From COE1 sp963596435 (GTDB taxonomy: Bacteria > Bacillota > Clostridia > Lachnospirales > Lachnospiraceae): a DNA stretch of 18,792 bases. Under the pieces are notes generated by a model. That model was not told the DNA's origin and ran no database searches. It saw nothing but the letters and a program-made list of their open reading frames with translations. The stretch covers positions 1-18,792 of the forward strand of contig CAVBMG010000070.1 in NCBI GenBank assembly GCA_963596435.1. The letters are read 5' to 3'. Shown piece after piece: positions 1 through 7,233 of the stretch. Each line of letters opens with the position of its first letter. Within the stretch, counting starts at the first letter, position 1. A program made the position numbers and the translations under genes.

Positions 1-1428
1 AAGGATTTTAATCTTCAGGTCAAGAAAGGAGAATTTGTTACATTTCTGGGACCGTCAGGCTGTGGCAAGACAACTACGTTACGTATGATTGCCGGCTTTG
101 ATATTCCAACATATGGACAGATTCTGTTAAATGGCAAGGATATCAGCCAGCTTCCACCCAATAAGAGACCAATCAATACCGTGTTCCAGCGTTATGCCCT
201 TTTTCCACATCTGAATATATATGACAATATTGCGTTTGGCTTGAAGTTAAAGACCAAGACGGTAACTTATCAAAATGCGACAGGGGAGACACTGACCAGA
301 CAGGAGAAGCTTTCCCGTGGAGAGATCAGGGATAAGGTGCGTCATGCGTTGGAAATTGTAGACCTGGAAGGCTTTGAAAAAAGAAGTATTACAACATTGT
401 CGGGTGGACAACAGCAGCGAATTGCGATTGCAAGAGCGATTGTAAATGAGCCTGAAATACTGCTTTTGGATGAACCGTTAGGAGCACTGGATCTGAAGAT
501 GCGTAAGGAAATGCAGCTGGAATTGAAGGCAATGCATAAGGAACTGGGCATTACTTTTATCTATGTTACCCATGACCAGGAAGAGGCGCTTACCATGTCT
601 GATAAGGTGGTAGTCATGTCAGATGGCATGATTCAGCAGATTGGTACGCCGGAAGAGATATATAATGAGCCGAATACTGTATTCGTAGCGGATTTCATTG
701 GCGAGAGTAATATTTACGATGGCAAGATGTCAGGTCATAAGATGGTACACTTCTGTGGCGCTGATTTTGTCTGTCTGGATGATATGCCGGTAGGAGCCAA
801 GGTAGATGTTGTAGTGCGTCCAGAGGATATCATTATGACCACACCGGAGCAGGGAACGATTACAGGTGTAGTCAACTCCGTTATTTTCAAAGGCATGCAT
901 TATGAGATTATTGTACAGTCCGGGGATAATGAAGTTGTGATTCAGAGTACCAAGAGTGCGAAAGTAGGGGATACAATAGGTATGTGTCTGGAGCCGGACG
1001 GTATTCATGTAATTCTGGCTGAGACCAATCATAACGTATTTGATGGTGAACTTACCAGAAATTACACAGTGCGTTTTGCTGATGGTGAGTATGAATGTGA
1101 TGTGACGAAATTATATGCAGGTTCTGCAATCAATGCAGATGGTATTCTGGTAGATGCTAATGGCAGTGAAATCTACACGGATGGAGTCAAGGTACGTGTC
1201 AAGATTCCTGTGGATGCAGTCTCCATGAGTGATGATACAGAGGGCGAGGGAATCTGTGGACATATCGTTTCTCTTATTTATAAAGGCGACCATTATCACT
1301 ATATTGTCAGAACCAGAACGGAAGAGGATATCCACCTTCATGATGAATATCTGTGGAACGAGAATGACTATGTCAGAGTATTGATTCCAAAGGAGAGCAT
1401 AGAACTTTCCTTTGAGCAGGATAACTAG
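1..1428 (+). CDS. potA: Spermidine/putrescine ABC transporter ATP-binding protein PotA (5' partial)
   Basis: ATPase that powers polyamine import through the PotBC channel. The frame is open from base 1, so the N-terminus lies outside the window. Numbering from the first visible codon: Walker A GPSGCGKTT at 17-25, Q-loop VFQRYALFP near 61, signature LSGGQQQR at 133-140, Walker B ILLLDEP at 153-159, H-loop histidine near 191. These are intact, so it should be active. Between the Q-loop and the signature there is an extra charged stretch (around residues 86-107) compared with typical PotA. The C-terminus is unusually long: two TOBE-like repeats are visible (about 287-340 and 418-475), each with a 'V.S.I[FY]KG.HY..IV' core. 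Usual PotA proteins are about 350-380 residues; here 475 are visible. The next gene, potB, starts 17 bases after the stop. The identity rests on the family motifs plus the potBCD context. Confidence 0.93.
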   Translation, partial: KDFNLQVKKGEFVTFLGPSGCGKTTTLRMIAGFDIPTYGQILLNGKDISQLPPNKRPINTVFQRYALFPHLNIYDNIAFGLKLKTKTVTYQNATGETLTRQEKLSRGEIRDKVRHALEIVDLEGFEKRSITTLSGGQQQRIAIARAIVNEPEILLLDEPLGALDLKMRKEMQLELKAMHKELGITFIYVTHDQEEALTMSDKVVVMSDGMIQQIGTPEEIYNEPNTVFVADFIGESNIYDGKMSGHKMVHFCGADFVCLDDMPVGAKVDVVVRPEDIIMTTPEQGTITGVVNSVIFKGMHYEIIVQSGDNEVVIQSTKSAKVGDTIGMCLEPDGIHVILAETNHNVFDGELTRNYTVRFADGEYECDVTKLYAGSAINADGILVDANGSEIYTDGVKVRVKIPVDAVSMSDDTEGEGICGHIVSLIYKGDHYHYIVRTRTEEDIHLHDEYLWNENDYVRVLIPKESIELSFEQDN

Positions 1429-1445
1429 AAGGAGCATGGATTAAG

Positions 1446-2237
1446 ATGAATTTGCGTTTTCAGAGGAAGCAGCTTAGCATTCCTTATGTGATATTTTTGC
1501 TTTGCTTTGTAATTGCTCCTGTATTGGTGGTTTTTTACTATGCATTTACCAATGGAGAGGGCAGATTTACAGTAGCTAATTTTATTGGATTCTTTACCAA
1601 TCAGAATACCATCGGTACACTTTGCTATAGTCTGGTCGTAGCGCTGACAGTAACGGTATGCTGTACACTGGTGGCTTACCCGACAGCGTATATTCTGGCT
1701 CGAAGTCATTTTAAGAAAAAGGCAGTTCTTCTGGTGCTGTTTGTAGCACCTATGTGGATTAATTTTACACTGCGTGTTGTGGCTTTAAAAGAAGTCCTTA
1801 CCATGATAGAGGGAAATTTGGCATATCATCCATTTCTCAATACGGTACTTGGTATGACCTACGACTTTCTTCCTTTTATGATATTGCCTTTGTATACAAC
1901 ATTGAGTAAACTGGATAAATCCTATCTGGAAGCAGCAGCAGATCTGGGAGCCAGCCCGGTTGTTACATTTATGAAAGTAACATTTCCACTGAGTATGCCG
2001 GGACTGATCAGTGGAATTACGATGGTATTCTTACCATCCATGACGAACTACGTTATATTGGACATGCTCTATAACAGTACTTATATTATGGGTAGTCTGA
2101 TTGGAAGCTATTTCAGTGCTTACGACTGGCATAGTGGTTCCATGATCTCTATTGTGCTGCTGGCAATTATTTTCCTGATTACATGGGCAACCAATGGATT
2201 TAATGAAGAAGAGACAAGCAGGGGGGGAGTATTATGA
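1446..2237 (+). CDS. potB: Spermidine/putrescine ABC transporter permease PotB
   Basis: Inner-membrane permease, one half of the polyamine translocation channel. The 263-residue protein has about six hydrophobic segments, beginning with one at residues 13-35. It carries the EAA loop that docks on the ATPase, seen as LEAAADLGAS near residue 160, followed by the usual 'FPLSMPGL' stretch. AAGGAG at 1429-1434 lies 11 bases before the ATG. The stop overlaps the potC start in an ATGA arrangement, which implies translational coupling. Length and position between potA and potC match the family. It could formally serve another compound, since substrate choice is set by the binding protein, but the operon order potABCD is classical. 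Confidence 0.93.
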   Translation: MNLRFQRKQLSIPYVIFLLCFVIAPVLVVFYYAFTNGEGRFTVANFIGFFTNQNTIGTLCYSLVVALTVTVCCTLVAYPTAYILARSHFKKKAVLLVLFVAPMWINFTLRVVALKEVLTMIEGNLAYHPFLNTVLGMTYDFLPFMILPLYTTLSKLDKSYLEAAADLGASPVVTFMKVTFPLSMPGLISGITMVFLPSMTNYVILDMLYNSTYIMGSLIGSYFSAYDWHSGSMISIVLLAIIFLITWATNGFNEEETSRGGVL

Positions 2238-3037
2238 TCAAGAGAATCTTACACTCTTCATGGCTGGCACTGGTTCTGTTATTTATATATCTGCCGGTGC
2301 TGATGCTGGCAGTTTACAGCTTTACTGATACGGCAACGATTGGTACAAAGGGCAATTTTTCCCTGCAAAATTATGTGACACTGTTCACGACACCGGATCT
2401 TAGAGGCATGATCGGTGGTACATTCCTGCTGGCTTTCGGGTCTGCTCTGGTGGCAACAATTCTTGGAACTATAGGTGCAATTGGAGCTTTTTATTGTAAA
2501 AAAGGTCCTAAACAGCTGATTCAGTTCGTAAACCAGATCCCGGTCATCAATGCAGACGTTGTGACTGGTTTCTCATTATGCGTTCTGATGATCGTTGTAC
2601 TGGGAATGGATAAGGAGACGCTGTTTCCATTGGTAGCGGGTCATGTGGTACTGGAAGCGCCTTTTGTCTATCTGTCTGTACTGCCTAAGTTGAAACAGAT
2701 GGATAATAGTATCTATGAGGCAGCAAGAGACCTGGGTGCTAATGCAAGAGTAGCTTTGTTCAAGGTAGTAATCCCACAGCTTGTTCCGGGTATCGTATCC
2801 GGCTTCATGCTGTCAGTTACATTGTCTTTGGATGATTATTTTATTACAACTTATACGAAGCCTGCGACTTTTGACACGATCAGTACATATGTAGTAAATG
2901 CTACGAAGGGATCTCATACGGAGATTAAGACTGCTCTCTGGGCATTGTCTACAGTCATCTTCGTTATTATATTAACGGTGGTGCTGGCTGGAAACAGGAT
3001 TACTCATAGAAAGGCTGGTGCTGATGATGAGAAATAA
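2234..3037 (+). CDS. potC: Spermidine/putrescine ABC transporter permease PotC
   Basis: Second permease of the polyamine importer, 267 residues. The first membrane helix is at about residues 9-32, and the EAA loop appears as YEAARDLGAN near residue 157, followed by 'IPQLVPGI'. A run of G residues ending in GAG lies just before the ATG at 2234, inside the end of potB; the potB stop and this start share four bases. The 3' end overlaps the potD start by 14 bases. Both junctions argue for one polycistronic message and balanced production of the two permeases. Confidence 0.93.
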   Translation: MIKRILHSSWLALVLLFIYLPVLMLAVYSFTDTATIGTKGNFSLQNYVTLFTTPDLRGMIGGTFLLAFGSALVATILGTIGAIGAFYCKKGPKQLIQFVNQIPVINADVVTGFSLCVLMIVVLGMDKETLFPLVAGHVVLEAPFVYLSVLPKLKQMDNSIYEAARDLGANARVALFKVVIPQLVPGIVSGFMLSVTLSLDDYFITTYTKPATFDTISTYVVNATKGSHTEIKTALWALSTVIFVIILTVVLAGNRITHRKAGADDEK

Positions 3038-4553
3038 AGTTATGACAGCTGCGATAATGGGTTTGGGATTCATGACCGTGTGCAGTGCTGTCCCTATGAA
3101 TGTATCTGCGGCAAATGACACGATTACCCTGCGTGTGTGCAACTGGGAAGAATATATTGATGAAGGTGGCTGGGATGAGGACGAGAGAATTGAACTGCCC
3201 AGCGGAGATATATTTGGTGACAAGTCGCTGGTAGAAGAGTTTGAAGACTGGTACTACGAGAATTATGGAGTGCGTGTAAAAGTGGAATATTCCACTTTTG
3301 GTACGAATGAAGAGTTATACAGTCAGTTGAACCTTGGTAATGTGTTTGATCTGGTCTGTCCTTCGGATTATATGATCATGAAGCTTATGACGGAGAACAG
3401 GCTGGAACCTTTATCAGATGATTTTTTTGATGAGACAAATGACAATAACTATTATATGAAAGGGCTTTCTCCTTATATTAAGCAGGTCTTTGATGAACAT
3501 GAGATTAACGGAGAACCCTGGTCTGATTATGCAGCCGGTTATATGTGGGGCGTCACGGGAATGATATACAATCCGGACGAAGTAACACAGGAAGAAGCAT
3601 CCACCTGGTCAATCCTGTCCAATGAGAAGTTCCACAGACAGGTTACAATCAAGGATAATGTAAGAGATGCTTATTTCCCAACGTTGGCAATTTTGAATAC
3701 AGATACTTTAATGAATGAGGATTTTCGCTCAGAAGCCGACTATCAACAGAAGCTGTCAGATATCATGAATGATACGAGAAAAGACACCATAGATGATGCA
3801 GAAGCAAAGCTGAAGGAAATCCGCCGAAATGTATATTCCTTTGAGACAGACAGTGGAAAGGCAGATATGATTACGGGTAAAGTACTTGCCAGTCTGCAAT
3901 GGTCTGGTGATGCAGTCTATGCAATGGATCAGGCGCAAGAGGATGATTTCGTCCTGAACTGGGCAGTACCAGAAGAGTGTACGAACCTGTGGTTCGACGG
4001 ATGGGTCATGTTAAAGAGTGGAATTGGCAACGATATGGCAAAGAAGCAGGCAGCAGAAGCGTTTATCAATTACCTGTCCAAGCCGGAAAGTGCAGTACGC
4101 AATATGTACTATATCGGCTATACATCTGCTATAGCCGGAGGCGACAGCAATCTTGTCTTTGAATATCTGGAAAACAACTATGGTGCAGATGAGGATGAAG
4201 AAGATGTGATAGACTATCCACTTGGATATTTCTTCTCCGGGGATGCAGAGGATGAGAGATATGTCATCACAGCACCAGAGGAGCAGACACACAGACAGCT
4301 CGCTGCGCAGTACCCAAGCCAGGATGTGATTGCACGTAGTGCAGTCATGCTGTACTTTGATGAGGAGGGCAATGCCAACATCAATCAGATGTGGATCAAT
4401 GTACGTTGCTTCAACCTCAGTATGATCAGTCTCGTACAGTGGATTTGCATAGCAGCGGGTGTAATACTTATTCTCGTTATCATCCTTCTTATAAAACATG
4501 GAGACGAATGGTTTCAACCAAAAGCTCCCAAAGGGTATCATAGAGTCAACTAA
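3024..4553 (+). CDS. potD: Spermidine/putrescine-binding protein PotD, with C-terminal membrane anchor
   Basis: Extracellular solute-binding protein (SBP family 1, PotD/PotF type) that delivers polyamine to PotBC. I chose the ATG at 3024 because AGAAAGG at 3008-3014 sits 9 bases upstream; a GTG at 3018 is also in frame but too close to that site. Residues 1-29 form a signal peptide ending in VSA before AND, with no convincing lipobox. The mature protein begins LRVCNWEEY, typical of PotD. Other family features are the 'DLVCPSDYMI' segment and a 'WFDGWVMLK' stretch. At about 509 residues it is far longer than PotD of E. coli (348). The extra length includes an acidic insert after residue 380 and a C-terminal hydrophobic helix (SLVQWICIAAGVILILVIIL, near residues 472-492) followed by a short basic tail. 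I infer that this helix, rather than a lipid, anchors it. Confidence 0.9.
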   Translation: MMRNKVMTAAIMGLGFMTVCSAVPMNVSAANDTITLRVCNWEEYIDEGGWDEDERIELPSGDIFGDKSLVEEFEDWYYENYGVRVKVEYSTFGTNEELYSQLNLGNVFDLVCPSDYMIMKLMTENRLEPLSDDFFDETNDNNYYMKGLSPYIKQVFDEHEINGEPWSDYAAGYMWGVTGMIYNPDEVTQEEASTWSILSNEKFHRQVTIKDNVRDAYFPTLAILNTDTLMNEDFRSEADYQQKLSDIMNDTRKDTIDDAEAKLKEIRRNVYSFETDSGKADMITGKVLASLQWSGDAVYAMDQAQEDDFVLNWAVPEECTNLWFDGWVMLKSGIGNDMAKKQAAEAFINYLSKPESAVRNMYYIGYTSAIAGGDSNLVFEYLENNYGADEDEEDVIDYPLGYFFSGDAEDERYVITAPEEQTHRQLAAQYPSQDVIARSAVMLYFDEEGNANINQMWINVRCFNLSMISLVQWICIAAGVILILVIILLIKHGDEWFQPKAPKGYHRVN

Positions 4554-4604
4554 AAGGAAAGGGAGTACGAATCACAGATTCGTACTCCCTTTCCTTTTGC
4601 TTTT
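4552..4604 (+). terminator. Rho-independent terminator of the pot operon
   Basis: A perfect 22-bp inverted repeat (4552-4573 pairing with 4577-4598) with a 3-base loop ACA begins inside the potD stop codon. It is followed by GCTTTTTG, a short U tract. The A-rich left foot and T-rich right foot extend the stem and would also allow it to work on the opposite strand. Confidence 0.85.
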
Positions 4605-4612
4605 TGAGTGAC

Positions 4613-4828
4613 GCCACGGGTCATGCCAGTTTGATTCATTTGCAACGTACGTGATGTAAGAGTTTCTAAGAACTGCATCTCAAATGCTTAACGTACAAGC
4701 CGGGCGCAAAACTCGCCATTCTGGCTCAGACAGTTGCGCCCGGCTTGCAAGCATTTGTTCTTTGTTCTAAGAAACACTAGACATCACTCCCTAAGCTGCA
4801 TTCATCGAACATGTCATAAGCCCGTGGC
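4613..4828. repeat. Large imperfect palindrome, element 1 (~216 nt)
   Basis: The outer arms pair GCCACGGG (4613-4620) with CCCGTGGC (4821-4828). Further nested pairing is GTGATGT/ACATCAC (4651-4657 with 4781-4787), a one-mismatch 12-mer GTTTCTAAGAAC with GTTCTAAGAAAC, AAATGCTT/AAGCATTT (4682-4689 with 4749-4756), and a perfect 14-bp apical stem (4696-4709 with 4734-4747). The apical loop holds AAACTCGCC and GGCTCAGACA. On the reverse strand this element shares its apex and flanking blocks with element 2 (4872-5085). No ORF is supported. It may be a REP- or MITE-like mobile element, or an RNA structure downstream of the pot terminator; the sequence does not decide. Confidence 0.75.
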
Positions 4829-4871
4829 TGTATACAGAAAGTTATCGGTCTTGATTGGCAAGCTTTAAGCA

Positions 4872-5085
4872 GCATTAACCTCTGACAGTTTGGGATTGCG
4901 AACCTTAGGAATGGCTGTTAGTACTTCTTGGCAGCAAGGAAGAAATGCAGGCAAGCCCGAGCCGTTGTCTGAGCCGCAGGCGAGTTTCAGGCGCAGGGCT
5001 TGTAATAGAAGCATTTCTGCCGTAGGTGCTTAGAAGTCCTTACAGCCTTGACGTGTTCGCAGACTAAACTGTCAGAGGTTGATGC
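4872..5085. repeat. Large imperfect palindrome, element 2 (~214 nt)
   Basis: The outer arms AACCTCTGACAGTTT (4877-4891) and AAACTGTCAGAGGTT (5066-5080) are perfect complements, extended by GCATT/GATGC with one wobble. Inner pairing is GCGAAC/GTTCGC, ACTTCT/AGAAGT, GAAATGC/GCATTTC and CAAGCCC/GGGCTTG (4952-4958 with 4996-5002). The apex holds TGTCTGAGCC (4966-4975) and GGCGAGTTT (4979-4987). These match the reverse complement of element 1, as do AAATGC-nn-GCAAGCC on the left and GGCTTGTA...AAGCATTT on the right. The two elements are therefore homologous and in opposite orientation. Confidence 0.75.
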
Positions 5086-5197
5086 GTGAGGGGGCAGGGC
5101 AAGTGAGTCGAACTGCTATGAACTGCGGCGGACCTTATGGAAAAAGATTGAATTAGGCAGGGATTTGTGAGATGCTATAGGGAGGCAGGTGGGAGTT

Positions 5198-5887
5198 ATG
5201 AGTGAGAGAAGAATTGTAATCGGGGGACGTGGGTGTCAGATATATGGGGATGAGACAGCAGAGAATGTGATTTTCTGGTTTACAGGAGAACATGAGAAAG
5301 ATACGATAGAAGAAGTGTATCGGCAGTTAAAGGAAACGACACAGGTGTCATTTTGGTTCGTCTCATGTGAAATAGAAGACTGGAATGCACAGCTTTCACC
5401 ATGGAGTGCGCCGGCTGTATATGGGAAAGAAGGCTTTGCAGGAGAGGGAGCAGAAACCTTGAAATGGCTGGAGAAGGAATGTTTTCCAGGTTTGGAAAAC
5501 ATATATCAGATGAAGCTGGAAGAGAAAAGACTATTGATAGGTGGATATTCACTGTCTGGATTGTTTGCAATGTGGGCTTTTTACGAACTGGGGATATTTA
5601 CAGGAGTAGCGGCATGTTCAGCTTCCTTCTGGTTCCCAGGGTGGATGGAATATACGAAACAGCATATGGTACGCGAGCAGAGCAGAATCTACTTGAGCCT
5701 TGGAATCAGGGAAGAGAAGACCAGAAATCCTGTTATGGCAACAGTAGGGGTTGCTACAAGAACCATGTATCAGCAACTGTCTGAGGATATGAACGTTGAG
5801 AAAGTAACTCTCGAATGGAATCCCGGTAATCATTTTACACAGCCTGAAGAGCGAACAATGAAGGGATTTGCATGGCTGTTATCATAA
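5198..5887 (+). CDS. Putative alpha/beta-fold esterase/hydrolase
   Basis: A 229-residue protein with the nucleophile elbow GGYSLSG (115-121, predicted catalytic Ser118) followed by a hydrophobic helix. A likely catalytic His212 sits in WNPGNHF. The acidic member could be Glu172 or Glu173 in LGIREEK. This layout resembles the siderophore-esterase-like group of alpha/beta hydrolases (COG2819-like). No signal peptide is visible, so it is probably cytoplasmic; the substrate is unknown. I chose ATG 5198 because GGAGG (5181-5185) lies 12 bases upstream; an in-frame GTG at 5189 is only 3 bases from that site. It appears monocistronic, lying between element 2 and the next promoter. Confidence 0.75.
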   Translation: MSERRIVIGGRGCQIYGDETAENVIFWFTGEHEKDTIEEVYRQLKETTQVSFWFVSCEIEDWNAQLSPWSAPAVYGKEGFAGEGAETLKWLEKECFPGLENIYQMKLEEKRLLIGGYSLSGLFAMWAFYELGIFTGVAACSASFWFPGWMEYTKQHMVREQSRIYLSLGIREEKTRNPVMATVGVATRTMYQQLSEDMNVEKVTLEWNPGNHFTQPEERTMKGFAWLLS

Positions 5888-5892
5888 ACTAC

Positions 5893-5921
5893 TTGATATG
5901 TAGTATTGAATACTATATAAT
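5893..5921 (+). promoter_or_regulatory. Consensus promoter with palindrome in the spacer
   Basis: TTGATA (5893-5898), a 17-base spacer and TATAAT (5916-5921) form a near-ideal vegetative promoter for the DUF1836 gene. The spacer ends with a perfect 7-1-7 palindrome TAGTATTGAATACTA (5901-5915), which looks like an operator. Binding there would either block or remodel the promoter. Confidence 0.75.
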
Positions 5922-5960
5922 ATGGGTTAGGGAAATTATGTGATTTTCCTAACCCATATT
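5919..5960. repeat. 18-bp inverted repeat overlapping the -10 box
   Basis: Bases 5919-5936 pair with 5943-5960 (core ATGGGTTAGG / CCTAACCCAT) with a single G-U pair and a 6-base loop TATGTG. The left arm overlaps the -10 hexamer and the predicted transcription start near 5928. Transcripts from that promoter would therefore carry only part of it, whereas read-through from the hydrolase would fold it completely. No U tract follows, so it is a weak terminator at best; an operator role is possible. Confidence 0.6.
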
Positions 5961-5981
5961 TGGAAAGGCATGGTTATAACG

Positions 5982-6599
5982 ATGCATATTGACACAAATG
6001 ATTTATTACAAAGTATATTAGCAAGTTTTGACAGAATTGATTATGTGAAGTCACAGGATATACCCAATATTGACCTTTATATGGATCAGGTGACTACCTT
6101 TATGGATAAGAACCTGAGAAAATCTTCCAGATATCCTGAGAACGATAAAGTCATGACCAAGACCATGATCAATAATTATGCAAAGAATGATCTGTTACCA
6201 CCACCTATCAAGAAGAAATATTCCAAGGAGCATGTGCTGGTACTGATCTTTATCTACTATTATAAAGGAATCTTGTCTATCAATGATATTCAGACGCTGT
6301 TGCAGCCAATTACGACGCAGTTCTTCCAGACAGAGGGAGAATTTGATATTGCATCTGTATATGATGAAGTATTTGGACTGGAGAAAGAACAGATAGATGC
6401 GTTGAAGAAGGATGTCATGGAGAAGTATGAATATTCTACGAAGACCTTTGAAGATGCGCCGGAAGAGAGTAAAGAGTTCCTGAAGCTGTTTTCCTTTATA
6501 TGCTTACTGAGCTTTGATGTATATATGAAGAAACTTTTGATAGAGAAGCTTGTAGATGAGATCAAGGAGAAGGAACCCAAATCTAAAAAAGAAAAATAA
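5982..6599 (+). CDS. DUF1836 domain-containing protein
   Basis: Member of the DUF1836 family, common in Firmicutes and of unknown function. The family core is seen at about residues 58-110, with 'MTKTMINNYAKNDLLPPP' then 'KKKYSKEHVLVLIFIYY' and 'ILSINDIQTLL'. The 'NY.K..LLPPP...YS..H' pattern resembles the winged-helix DNA-binding part of MerR-type regulators, so a transcription factor role is plausible but inferred. The C-terminus (about 170-205) is hydrophobic and then Lys/Glu rich. Start choice: GGAAAGG (5962-5968) suits ATG 5982 (13 bases); an in-frame ATG at 5970 is only one base away. It has its own promoter with a palindrome in the spacer, compatible with autoregulation. Confidence 0.8.
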   Translation: MHIDTNDLLQSILASFDRIDYVKSQDIPNIDLYMDQVTTFMDKNLRKSSRYPENDKVMTKTMINNYAKNDLLPPPIKKKYSKEHVLVLIFIYYYKGILSINDIQTLLQPITTQFFQTEGEFDIASVYDEVFGLEKEQIDALKKDVMEKYEYSTKTFEDAPEESKEFLKLFSFICLLSFDVYMKKLLIEKLVDEIKEKEPKSKKEK

Positions 6600-6609
6600 C
6601 TGATAAATA

Positions 6610-6638
6610 TTGAAAATGTCTGCTAATTATTCTATACT
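6610..6638 (+). promoter_or_regulatory. Sigma-A-type promoter for the small unknown gene
   Basis: TTGAAA (6610-6615), a 17-base spacer and TATACT (6633-6638) lie just after the DUF1836 stop. They would start transcription near 6645, about 30 bases before the next ATG. Confidence 0.7.
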
Positions 6639-6673
6639 ATAGGAAACCGAATGGTTAGGAAAGGAGTATGGGA

Positions 6674-7060
6674 ATGATGGTATCAGGAATTACAGGAATC
6701 TCTGGAATGAATAGTTATCGTATTTCTTCTATTCATGGAAATCCTTATACGTTGAATCCAGTCTCTAAGATAACTGATCAGACAGAACAATCCGGCAAGC
6801 CCCTTGTGCTTGCAGCTACAGATAAGAAAGACGAGCTGTATGTCAAAGATTGTGGCGAGCTGAAAAATACAGGAAGTACTGCAACCGGTGATTTTGCTGA
6901 AATGCTTGGAATCCAGCAGGATATGCAGGCAGGTGGAACACAACAGGTACAGCAGCAACAAAACACATCAACGTCCTATTATAATGATATGATTGGTCTG
7001 ATGGGTTATCAGAATGCAATAAGAGACCAGCTGGGAACATCTTTTATACCTTTTGAATAG
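6674..7060 (+). CDS. Small protein of unknown function
   Basis: A 128-residue protein I do not recognise. AAAGGAG at 6660-6666 supports a start at ATG 6674 (or 6677); ATG 6668 is too close. It has no signal peptide and no membrane segment. The N-terminus is rich in Met, Ser and Gly; the middle is polar and probably disordered, with a Gln-rich stretch (QQVQQQQN near residue 94). The C-terminus YYNDMIGLMGYQNAIRDQLG looks like an amphipathic helix. It has its own promoter and terminator, which argues for a real single-gene unit. Any role would be a guess. Confidence 0.6.
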   Translation: MMVSGITGISGMNSYRISSIHGNPYTLNPVSKITDQTEQSGKPLVLAATDKKDELYVKDCGELKNTGSTATGDFAEMLGIQQDMQAGGTQQVQQQQNTSTSYYNDMIGLMGYQNAIRDQLGTSFIPFE

Positions 7061-7075
7061 TATAAGTGATGATGG

Positions 7076-7116
7076 GCAATCACTGGAAGCAATGGCTTTC
7101 AATGGTTGCTTTTTTT
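7076..7116 (+). terminator. Rho-independent terminator after the small unknown gene
   Basis: GCAATCACTGGAA pairs imperfectly (one wobble, one mismatch, one bulge) with TTCAATGGTTGC around an internal AGCAATGGCT. It is followed directly by seven T residues (7110-7116). Confidence 0.7.
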
Positions 7117-7186
7117 ATGTCAGGACACACTTTTATCACAATTTCAACAAATTTTCATCACACATTACACATAGAATGAACAATAG

Positions 7187-7206
7187 CGGTTATTAATCTA
7201 TAACCG
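7187..7206. promoter_or_regulatory. Inverted repeat CGGTTAT-N6-ATAACCG upstream of the Gld-like operon
   Basis: A perfect 7-bp dyad with a 6-base centre lies 27 bases before the GTG of the ATPase gene and just upstream of its ribosome binding site. It could be an operator or a small leader hairpin. I found no convincing -35/-10 pair near it. Confidence 0.4.
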
Positions 7207-7233
7207 GAAATGTTAAGTAGGAGGACAGAAGAC

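Larger units (their letters stand above)
4599..5197. other. Gene-free intergenic stretch between potD and the hydrolase
   Basis: Apart from the two palindromic elements, this region shows no open frame with a ribosome binding site and no clear promoter. The 43 bases between the elements (4829-4871) and the 100 bases after them hold nothing recognisable until GGAGG at 5181, which serves the hydrolase gene. Confidence 0.6.

Noticed and set aside
3018..3023. GTG at 3018 as the potD start
   Set aside because: It lies 3 bases from the AGAAAGG site; the ATG at 3024 has proper spacing and gives a normal signal peptide.
4011..4541. 176-residue minus-strand open frame inside potD
   Set aside because: It lies wholly antisense to a clear gene, has no ribosome site, and has composition expected from a shadow frame.
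4613..5085. Insertion sequence or CRISPR array in the potD-hydrolase gap
   Set aside because: No transposase frame, no short regularly spaced direct repeats; the structure is two long palindromes.
5401..5784. 127-residue plus-strand frame inside the hydrolase gene
   Set aside because: The overlapping frame has the serine-hydrolase motif and a ribosome site; this one has neither.
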